DNA of 12,386 nucleotides from Gammaproteobacteria bacterium (GTDB lineage: Bacteria > Pseudomonadota > Gammaproteobacteria > Acidiferrobacterales > SZUA-150), in assembly GCA_029880755.1 (NCBI GenBank), contig JAOUNW010000058.1, forward strand, positions 1-12,386, given 5' to 3'. Position numbers and translations under genes: made by a program. The notes under the pieces were generated by a model that saw nothing but the letters and a program-made list of their open reading frames with translations, searched no databases and was not told the DNA's origin. The first letter of the stretch is position 1. The number at the start of each line of letters is the position of its first letter. This document shows positions 6,769 to 12,386 of the stretch, in pieces.

Positions 6769-6794
6769 GTAACCGCTAAGGGATTTTGTTATTT

Positions 6795-7082
6795 ATGTTA
6801 ACGGTTGCTGACTTACTTAAAGTACTTAACCGCATCCCTGCCTGGGGCAGGCTGGTCACTTTGCCGGATAAGGTGGAGGCCATGGACCGGCGTATTGCTG
6901 AGCTGGAATCGCAGGTTTTTAAGGGTAGGAACGGAAGCCATCAAATGTGCCCCAAGTGCCGAAAACATACCCTGGAGTTTATGCACCGCAAGCCTCATCC
7001 TATATACGGCAAAATCGGGGTTCAGGAGGAGCACTTTAAGTGTTCCGAATGCGGTTTCAGTACCAAACGTCACGCCAGCTAA
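6795..7082 (+). CDS. Small coiled-coil plus zinc-ribbon protein, function unknown
   Basis: The protein is 95 residues from ATG. The first 45 residues are helical, with an Ile-Pro-Ala-Trp-Gly-Arg-Leu turn at about 14-20, then a likely short coiled coil (about 24-42). After a basic linker, Cys52-Pro-Lys-Cys55 and Cys83-Ser-Glu-Cys86 form two Cys pairs 27 residues apart, the pattern of a four-Cys zinc ribbon. This layout (amphipathic helix, coiled coil, C-terminal zinc ribbon) occurs in small uncharacterised proteins of bacterial genomes and prophages. A DNA-, RNA- or protein-binding role is plausible but unproven. AAGGGA at 6778-6783 lies 11 bases before this ATG; an in-frame TTG at 6786 is too close to it, so I prefer 6795. 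It stands alone, 152 bases before miaB. Confidence 0.7.
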   Translation: MLTVADLLKVLNRIPAWGRLVTLPDKVEAMDRRIAELESQVFKGRNGSHQMCPKCRKHTLEFMHRKPHPIYGKIGVQEEHFKCSECGFSTKRHAS

Positions 7083-7234
7083 GTGCAAGCAATTTTCCCT
7101 GTCAATCTGTTGTTTTAAATCTCTTCTTTGTCAGAGTGTGGGCCCGGGGGGTGCATCAGGGCTAGGTTTGTTACTGGAAATTTTCGGGCAGCCACGGTAG
7201 AGTTGCCGCCCTTTCGTTTTTGAAACAACTGGTT

Positions 7235-8581
7235 ATGTCCCGCAAGCTTTTCATCAAAACTTTTGGCTGCCAAATGAATGACTACGACTCTTCCAGGTTG
7301 GCGGATCTGCTGAAGCAGTCCCATGATATGGAGAAGGCGGACTCCCCTGAAGAGGCCGATGTCCTGCTGGTGAATACGTGCTCTGTTCGGGAGAAGGCGG
7401 CAGAAAAACTGTTTTCTCAACTGGGGCGCTGGAACGAGTTGAAACAGAAAAAACCAGGAACCATCATTGGCGTAGGCGGTTGCGTAGCCAGCCAGGAAGG
7501 AGAGGCTATTATTCAGCGTGCCCCGTATGTGGATCTGGTATTTGGTCCGCAGACCTTGCATCGTTTGCCGGCCATGCTCGATCAGCTTCAGAATCAGCGT
7601 GCTGTTGTCGATACGACATTTCCTGAGATAGAAAAGTTTGATTGTTTGCCCGATCCCAAAATAGAGGGCCCGCGTGCCTATGTTTCCATCATGGAAGGAT
7701 GCAGCAAATATTGCACCTACTGTGTCGTACCCTATACCCGAGGTGAGGAATTCAGCCGTCCCTTTGACGACGTACTTGCGGAGGTAGTGCATCTGGCTGA
7801 ACAGGGTGTTAAAGAGATAACATTACTAGGACAAAACGTGAACAGTTATGAAGGTCCCATGCATAACAGCGGCAGGGCGGATTTAGCGCAGCTGATTCGC
7901 TATATTGCCGAGATTGACGGCATCGGCCGTATACGCTTTACCACATCACACCCCCTGTCGTTCACTGACCGTTTGATTCAAGTGTATGCCGATGTGCCTA
8001 AATTGGTAAATCACTTACACTTGCCGGTGCAAAGTGGGTCTGATCGCATTCTTGCATTAATGAAACGGGGTCACACGGCGCTGGAATACAAGGCCCGCAT
8101 CCGGGAATTACGCAAGGTTCGCCCCGATATCAGTCTCTCAAGTGATTTCATTGTCGGCTTTCCTGGTGAGACCGAGGCGGATTTTGAGGCAACCATGGAT
8201 CTCATTGAAGGTGTCGGTTTCGATCACTCCTTTAGTTTTATTTTCAGTCCTCGGCCTGGTACCCCGGCAGCCTCTCTGGACGATCCTGTCTCCCATGACA
8301 TCAAGCAACAGTGGCTCGGCCGTCTGCAAAGCCGTATCAATGCTATGGCCCAGGACATAAGCCACAATATGGTGGGTACAGTCCAGACCATATTAATACA
8401 AGGGCGGGCCAAAAAGGATGCCAGGCAATTGTCGGGGCGCACGGAAAATAACCGCGTAGTCAATTTTTACAGCGATAATATCGATTTGATTGGCGATTTT
8501 GCCCGGGTGCGTATTACCGAGGCCCTGCCTAATTCCCTTAGGGGAGAGCTGGTGCAAGATTCGTGCGCAAATTGCGCTTGA
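7235..8581 (+). CDS. miaB: tRNA-2-methylthio-N6-dimethylallyladenosine synthase MiaB
   Basis: MiaB is a radical SAM methylthiotransferase that converts i6A37 to ms2i6A37 in tRNAs reading UNN codons. At 448 residues from ATG it has the full layout. The N-terminal UPF0004 domain has Cys12, Cys49 and Cys83 for the auxiliary Fe-S cluster (in Phe-Gly-Cys-Gln-Met-Asn, Asn-Thr-Cys-Ser-Val-Arg and Gly-Gly-Cys-Val-Ala). The radical SAM core has Cys156-x3-Cys160-x2-Cys163. The TRAM domain spans about 380-442. These positions are nearly the same as in E. coli MiaB. An in-frame TTG at 7220 would add five residues, but the family starts at Met-x-Lys/Arg-Lys-Leu, as at 7235. No strong ribosome site is visible for either. 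The C-terminus ends Cys-Ala-Asn-Cys-Ala. It is the first gene of the conserved miaB-ybeZYX-lnt order. Confidence 0.97.
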   Translation: MSRKLFIKTFGCQMNDYDSSRLADLLKQSHDMEKADSPEEADVLLVNTCSVREKAAEKLFSQLGRWNELKQKKPGTIIGVGGCVASQEGEAIIQRAPYVDLVFGPQTLHRLPAMLDQLQNQRAVVDTTFPEIEKFDCLPDPKIEGPRAYVSIMEGCSKYCTYCVVPYTRGEEFSRPFDDVLAEVVHLAEQGVKEITLLGQNVNSYEGPMHNSGRADLAQLIRYIAEIDGIGRIRFTTSHPLSFTDRLIQVYADVPKLVNHLHLPVQSGSDRILALMKRGHTALEYKARIRELRKVRPDISLSSDFIVGFPGETEADFEATMDLIEGVGFDHSFSFIFSPRPGTPAASLDDPVSHDIKQQWLGRLQSRINAMAQDISHNMVGTVQTILIQGRAKKDARQLSGRTENNRVVNFYSDNIDLIGDFARVRITEALPNSLRGELVQDSCANCA

Positions 8582-8605
8582 TAATGCTTGATTTACCCCC
8601 CATAA
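8577..8605 (+). promoter_or_regulatory. Putative sigma-32 (heat-shock) promoter for ybeZYX-lnt
   Basis: CTTGATA (8577-8583) matches the sigma-32 -35 element CTTGAAA at 6 of 7 positions. After a 14-base spacer comes CCCCATAA (8598-8605), a near-perfect match to the -10 element CCCCATnT. The expected transcription start is near 8612, giving a leader of about 35 bases before ybeZ. The -35 overlaps the miaB stop codon. E. coli transcribes its ybeZYX genes under heat-shock control, so the position makes biological sense. Confidence 0.65.
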
Positions 8606-8647
8606 CATCGTCTAAACTTAACCTATGTTCACAGAAATCCGCTTGAA

Positions 8648-9637
8648 TTGAACGCCAAGATCAAGCATATCAAGTTCAGTCTTACCCCTGCTGATAATCA
8701 TCGGCTAGCCAGTTTGTGCGGGCTGCAGGATGAGCACTTGCGTCAAATTGAGGATTACACCGGTGTAGAGATTGCCAATCGGGGCAATGACTTTCGCGTT
8801 ATCGGTGAGTATGAGGCGGCTGCCCGAGTGGAGCAGTTGCTAAAGAGCCTTTACGCCACAACTTCTCCCAAGACCGAACCGCTGACGCCTGGCGCAGTCA
8901 GTCTGGCGCTGCAGCAATTAAGTCACGAAGACCTGGATACGGTAAAGGGGGATGAAACGGATTTGCGTCTGCCAAAGCAAATGGTCAGAGGTCGTAGCGG
9001 TCACCAGCGTCAGTATATCCGCAATATTCTGACTCATGATATTAATTTTGGCATTGGTCCTGCAGGTACTGGCAAGACCTATCTGGCGGTAGCCTGCGCC
9101 GTGGAGGCCTTACAGAATCATCGGGTGCAACGTATCGTGTTGGTGCGCCCGGCCGTGGAAGCGGGCGAGCGTTTGGGATTTCTCCCCGGGGATCTGGAGC
9201 AGAAGGTCGATCCCTATTTGCGCCCTTTGTACGACGCCCTGCATGAAATGCTAGGTTTTGAAAAAGTGGCACGGCTACTGGAGAAACATGTGATCGAGCT
9301 GGCGCCACTTGCCTACATGCGTGGGCGCACACTGAACGAGTCATTTATCATTCTTGATGAGGCCCAGAACACTACGGCCGAACAAATGAAAATGTTCCTG
9401 ACCCGTATTGGGTTTGGTACCACCGCTGTGATAACAGGAGATATTACGCAAATTGATTTGCAGCAGCCGCGCAGGTCGGGATTAAAGCAAGTGATCGACA
9501 TCCTGCAAAACGTTAAAGGAATATCCTTTACCCATTTCAACGCCAAGGACGTGGTCAGGCACCCGCTTGTGCAAAACATCGTTGAGGCCTACGAGGCCCA
9601 TGCGGCGATGTTAAGTAAACGAACCGACAATTCCTGA
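8648..9637 (+). CDS. ybeZ: PhoH-like ATPase YbeZ
   Basis: This 329-residue P-loop ATPase has the PhoH family motifs: Walker A Gly-Pro-Ala-Gly-Thr-Gly-Lys-Thr (137-144), Walker B Phe-Ile-Ile-Leu-Asp-Glu (233-238), and the block Arg-Pro-Ala-Val-Glu-Ala-Gly-Glu (about 167-174). It follows E. coli YbeZ almost throughout, including Gly-Phe-Leu-Pro-Gly-Asp-Leu and Met-Arg-Gly-Arg-Thr-Leu-Asn. YbeZ works with YbeY in RNA metabolism; the exact reaction is not settled. The start is a TTG: the frame has a stop at 8603-8605, and no ATG or GTG lies between it and the N-terminal conserved sequence. No clear ribosome site is seen before this TTG, so translation may be weak. The gene follows miaB by 66 bases, which hold the sigma-32-like promoter, and precedes ybeY by 3. 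Confidence 0.95.
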   Translation: MNAKIKHIKFSLTPADNHRLASLCGLQDEHLRQIEDYTGVEIANRGNDFRVIGEYEAAARVEQLLKSLYATTSPKTEPLTPGAVSLALQQLSHEDLDTVKGDETDLRLPKQMVRGRSGHQRQYIRNILTHDINFGIGPAGTGKTYLAVACAVEALQNHRVQRIVLVRPAVEAGERLGFLPGDLEQKVDPYLRPLYDALHEMLGFEKVARLLEKHVIELAPLAYMRGRTLNESFIILDEAQNTTAEQMKMFLTRIGFGTTAVITGDITQIDLQQPRRSGLKQVIDILQNVKGISFTHFNAKDVVRHPLVQNIVEAYEAHAAMLSKRTDNS

Positions 9638-9640
9638 AAC

Positions 9641-10090
9641 ATGGAACCGGAACTGGATGTGCAATATGCCTCCGAGTGTGGCGATTTGCCCAAAGAGTCT
9701 GATATCGCTCGTTGGGCAGAGGCGGCATTGGAGGGCATAAAAGAATCCATCGGTATCTCCGTGCGTATTGTGGATGAAGCGGAAAGTGCCGAATTAAACC
9801 GGCAATACCGCAATAAAAGCGGCCCGACAAATGTGTTATCGTTCCCGTTTGAAGATCCACCTGGGGTCAAGTCGGAGATTCTGGGAGATCTGGTTATTTG
9901 TGCGCCCGTCGTCAGCAGGGAAGCGCAGGAACAAAACAAGCCGGAACAGGCGCACTGGGCGCATATGGTGGTACACGGCATTATGCATTTAAGAGGATAT
10001 GATCATATTAATGATGAGGACGCAGGCAAAATGGAAAAAATGGAAACAACTATTCTGACCCGCTTAGGGTTTGACGATCCTTATGCGTAA
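9641..10090 (+). CDS. ybeY: Endoribonuclease YbeY (rRNA maturation factor)
   Basis: YbeY is a single-strand-specific, zinc-dependent endoribonuclease needed for 16S rRNA 3' end maturation and 70S quality control. The 149-residue protein is of normal length. It carries the zinc site His112-Gly-Ile-Met-His116 followed by Leu-Arg-Gly-Tyr-Asp-His122, equal to His114/118/124 in E. coli. Arg57 sits in the conserved Tyr-Arg-x-Lys-x-x-Pro-Thr-Asn-Val-Leu-Ser-Phe-Pro-Phe stretch, matching the functional Arg59. The ATG lies 3 bases after the ybeZ stop with no obvious ribosome site, so it is probably translated by coupling. It is the only gene between miaB and lnt with an ATG start. Confidence 0.96.
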   Translation: MEPELDVQYASECGDLPKESDIARWAEAALEGIKESIGISVRIVDEAESAELNRQYRNKSGPTNVLSFPFEDPPGVKSEILGDLVICAPVVSREAQEQNKPEQAHWAHMVVHGIMHLRGYDHINDEDAGKMEKMETTILTRLGFDDPYA

Positions 10091-10120
10091 AACCGATTAC
10101 CAGGAATCAACGAGGATATT

Positions 10121-11017
10121 GTGAGCAAAGACGAAGATTACCCCAGTAGTAACGGTGGCGCGGAAGCGTCACCGCGATCTCTTCTTGAGAGGCTGAGCCA
10201 GGCCTTGCTTGGCGAGCCAAGTAACCGGCGTGAGTTGGTGCATGTGCTGCGTGATGCCAAAAGCCGCGACCTGATTACCAGTGATGCCCTCGACATGATC
10301 GAAGGTGTGATGCATGTCTCGGAAATGCAAGTACGTGACATCATGGTGCCCCGCGCCCAAATGGATGTGGTGGATAAAAACCAGAAACCAGAGGAATATC
10401 TGCCAACAGTAATTGAAACCGCACACTCCCGCTTCCCTATGGTGGATGGCGACAAAGACAAGGTCGTGGGCATTCTCCTGGCCAAGGATTTATTGAGTTA
10501 TTTCAGCCGCAAGATCCAGGGCGATGAATCTCATTTCGATATGAGCGATATCCTGCGTCCCGCTGTATTTGTGCCGGAAAGTAAGCGTCTCAATGTGTTA
10601 TTACGTGAGTTCCGCGCCAGTCGCAATCATATGGCCATTGTAGTTGATGAATACGGCGGCGTCGCCGGTCTTGTTACCATTGAAGATGTGCTTGAACAAA
10701 TTGTCGGTGAGATCGAGGACGAGCATGATGTGGAAGAAGAGGATATCGCCATCATGCAGCGCAACGACGGCGCTTATGTGGTCAAAGCCCTGATCCCGTT
10801 GGAAGAGTTTAATGACCATTTTAAAACTAATTACAGTGACGAGGCTGTCGACACAGTGGGCGGCATGGTGTTGACAGCCCTGGGTCATGTTCCTCAGCGT
10901 GGTGAAAAAACTGTTATAGGTGGGTACGAATTTGAAGTACTGCGCGCCGATAGTCGCCGAGTTCATTTATTGAAAGTGATCCCCGTTGCAGACCAACTTC
11001 AACAGGCTACAAAGTAA
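10121..11017 (+). CDS. ybeX: CBS-domain transporter-associated protein YbeX/CorC
   Basis: The 298-residue protein has the CorC layout: a short acidic N-terminus, a helical segment with Arg-Asp-Leu-Ile and Val-Arg-Asp-Ile-Met-Val-Pro-Arg (71-78) opening a tandem CBS pair (about 70-130 and 136-196), then the CorC_HlyC domain (about 210-290) with Asp-Thr-Val-Gly-Gly-Met-Val. Met-Ala-Ile-Val-Val-Asp-Glu-Tyr-Gly-Gly (171-180) is a family hallmark. There is no membrane domain, so it is the soluble YbeX type, not the CNNM/YfjD type. Originally linked to Mg/Co efflux, it is also tied to ribosome function together with YbeY. The start is GTG, with GAGG (10112-10115) five bases ahead. It follows ybeY by 30 bases and its end overlaps the likely lnt start. 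Confidence 0.95.
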   Translation: MSKDEDYPSSNGGAEASPRSLLERLSQALLGEPSNRRELVHVLRDAKSRDLITSDALDMIEGVMHVSEMQVRDIMVPRAQMDVVDKNQKPEEYLPTVIETAHSRFPMVDGDKDKVVGILLAKDLLSYFSRKIQGDESHFDMSDILRPAVFVPESKRLNVLLREFRASRNHMAIVVDEYGGVAGLVTIEDVLEQIVGEIEDEHDVEEEDIAIMQRNDGAYVVKALIPLEEFNDHFKTNYSDEAVDTVGGMVLTALGHVPQRGEKTVIGGYEFEVLRADSRRVHLLKVIPVADQLQQATK

Positions 11018-12386
11018 AGTCCATTATCTGCTAACGCCGGGACGCGCCAACCTGCTTGCCTTTGCCGCCGGCTTGTTAATGCCGCTTGCCTTTGCCCCGT
11101 TTTATCTTTTCCCTTTGGCGGTCTTTCTGCCAGCGCTACTGTTTGTGTTGTGGCAGTGGCGTGAGCCTGGTGTTTCATCGGTAGTGCTGGCGCGCCGTGC
11201 CGCGCAGCAGGGATTCTTGTTTGGTTTTGGTATGTTTGGCGCAGGTGTTTCCTGGGTGTACGTAAGTCTGCATAACTTCGGCAATATGAACCTGCCTCTG
11301 GCGACAGTTGCCGTTATCCTGTTTGTTAGCGTTATGGCCCTGTACCCCTCGCTTATGGGTTGGTTGCAGGTGCGTTTTTTCTCACCATCTCCGCTGGTGC
11401 ACGGTCTGTTGTTGTTGGCACCCTTATGGGTGTTATTGGAGTGGTTGCGCAGTTGGCTGTTTTCCGGTTTTCCCTGGCTGCATCTGGGTTACAGTCAGAC
11501 CGTCAGCCCATTGGGACAATTGGCGCCTTGGTTGGGTGTATATGGCGTAAGTTTTGTCACGGTAGCCACTTCAGTGTTGCTGTCAGCATGGTGGTTGCAG
11601 CCGCAGCAAAAGAGACTTGTGTTAGTTAGTATTGCCGCTATCTGGCTTATCGCGGGTGCGTCAGGTTTTGCCTCATGGGTAACACCCAAAGGCGAAGCAG
11701 CTGATATCGCATTAGTACAGGGAAACATCCCTCTCCATGAAAAATGGGCGCCTGGTGCCTTGCCCGGCATATTGAGTCATTATCAAACACTGAGCCGTGA
11801 GGCGCCCGATGCGGAAATTATTATCTGGCCTGAAGCGGCTATCCCAACCTATCTTGATAATCTTTCCCAAGAATTTAAAAATAACTTGATAAACAGTAGT
11901 CAGTTGCGACTACAACATTATCTTGTGGGGATTGTTGAAAAGGAGAAAATAGATAACCGTTGGGCTACTTATAATAGTATCGCCTATTTCAATCATGATG
12001 AGACGCAGGTTTACCGTAAGCGTCACCTGGTTCCCTTCGGTGAGTTTCTGCCGTTGAAAGGGTTGTTAGGATGGTTGATCCAATATTTGCATATTCCCAT
12101 GTCAGATTTCAGTGCGGGGAAAAATGACGCTACCACAATAAAGATCGGAAACACGGTTGCCGGTTTATCTATTTGTTATGAAGATGCCTTTGGTGAAGAA
12201 ATTATTGTGTCGTTGCCGCAGGCAGATTTTCTTGTGAATGTCAGTGAAGATGCCTGGTTCGGTGATTCGTTGGCGCCCCATCAGCGCCTGCAAATGGCGC
12301 AAATGCGCGCCATGGAAACCGGGCGCTACATGGTGCGCGCCGCCAACACCGGCCCATCGGCGGTGATTAATCATAGAGGCCAAATA
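10986..12386 (+). CDS. lnt: Apolipoprotein N-acyltransferase Lnt (3' end beyond window)
   Basis: Lnt moves an acyl chain from phospholipid to the N-terminal Cys of diacylglyceryl lipoproteins in the inner membrane, the last step of lipoprotein maturation. The 467 codons present show several N-terminal membrane helices (from about residue 22 to 215) followed by the nitrilase-type catalytic domain. The triad is visible: Glu283 (Trp-Pro-Glu-Ala), Lys345 (Tyr-Arg-Lys-Arg-His-Leu-Val-Pro-Phe-Gly-Glu) and Cys397 (Ser-Ile-Cys-Tyr-Glu), with the same Lys-to-Cys spacing as E. coli Lys335/Cys387. The frame is open to the last base, so only the C-terminal tail (about 40-50 residues in relatives) is missing. 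The start is chosen as TTG 10986, overlapping ybeX by 32 bases: the first ATG (11079) falls inside the first helix. CTG or a later TTG cannot be excluded. Confidence 0.93.
   Translation, partial: MQTNFNRLQSKVHYLLTPGRANLLAFAAGLLMPLAFAPFYLFPLAVFLPALLFVLWQWREPGVSSVVLARRAAQQGFLFGFGMFGAGVSWVYVSLHNFGNMNLPLATVAVILFVSVMALYPSLMGWLQVRFFSPSPLVHGLLLLAPLWVLLEWLRSWLFSGFPWLHLGYSQTVSPLGQLAPWLGVYGVSFVTVATSVLLSAWWLQPQQKRLVLVSIAAIWLIAGASGFASWVTPKGEAADIALVQGNIPLHEKWAPGALPGILSHYQTLSREAPDAEIIIWPEAAIPTYLDNLSQEFKNNLINSSQLRLQHYLVGIVEKEKIDNRWATYNSIAYFNHDETQVYRKRHLVPFGEFLPLKGLLGWLIQYLHIPMSDFSAGKNDATTIKIGNTVAGLSICYEDAFGEEIIVSLPQADFLVNVSEDAWFGDSLAPHQRLQMAQMRAMETGRYMVRAANTGPSAVINHRGQI

Larger units (their letters stand above)
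6448..6794. other. Divergent intergenic region with regulatory-looking structure
   Basis: This 347-base gap separates the - strand barrel gene from the + strand zinc-ribbon gene, so it should carry promoters for both. The left third is AT-rich and holds the possible - strand promoter. Small inverted repeats occur at 6562-6575 (GAATC/GATTC) and around 6530-6546 (TTATC/GATAA). The right part holds a long imperfect hairpin (6722-6768) and a 54-codon GTG-started ORF (6615-6779) that I do not recognise. No tRNA or known RNA was seen. Confidence 0.5.

Noticed and set aside
7083..7234. Promoter for miaB
   Set aside because: TTG-containing hexamers are present, but none has an acceptable -10 at 16-18 bases, so no promoter is annotated.
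7115..7792. A 225-codon - strand ORF opposite miaB
   Set aside because: It is the antisense of the strongly conserved miaB coding region and has no domain of its own.

Overview
The window looks like chromosomal DNA of a gammaproteobacterium. The main evidence is the right half, which carries miaB-ybeZ-ybeY-ybeX(corC)-lnt on the + strand, the same gene order as in Escherichia coli and many other gammaproteobacteria. GC content is moderate (roughly 50% by eye). No tRNA, rRNA, CRISPR array, insertion sequence or integrase was seen.

Left region (1-6447, all genes on the - strand). Read in the direction of transcription, a small outer-membrane beta-barrel gene (6447-5566) comes first. It is followed by a TetR/AcrR regulator (5466-4867), a 780-residue RND/MMPL-type exporter (4816-2474), a periplasmic LolA-like protein (2427-1633) and a second outer-membrane beta-barrel (1621-431). 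The last four form a tight cassette with gaps of 50, 46 and 11 bases. It has an inner-membrane pump, a soluble periplasmic carrier and an outer-membrane barrel, all downstream of a likely self-repressing regulator. The natural reading is a trans-envelope route for a lipid or other hydrophobic molecule, with unknown substrate. AT-rich palindromes in the tetR leader and at the tetR/exporter junction look like operators. Bases 1-430 hold no gene I can support.

Middle (6448-7234). A 347-base gap carries a probable - strand promoter, a long imperfect hairpin and a doubtful 54-codon ORF. After it comes a lone 95-residue zinc-ribbon protein on the + strand (6795-7082).

Right region (7235-12386, + strand). 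MiaB modifies tRNA. YbeZ (PhoH-like ATPase), YbeY (rRNA-processing endoribonuclease) and YbeX/CorC act around ribosome maturation and the envelope. Lnt, cut off by the window end, adds the third acyl chain to lipoproteins. A strong match to a sigma-32 heat-shock promoter lies across the miaB stop codon, just upstream of ybeZ. Three of the five genes appear to use non-ATG starts (TTG, GTG, TTG).

The right half is ordinary conserved housekeeping DNA. The exporter cassette with its operator-like repeats and the orphan zinc-ribbon gene with its upstream hairpin are the parts most worth a second look. I do not see clear proof of an undescribed system.
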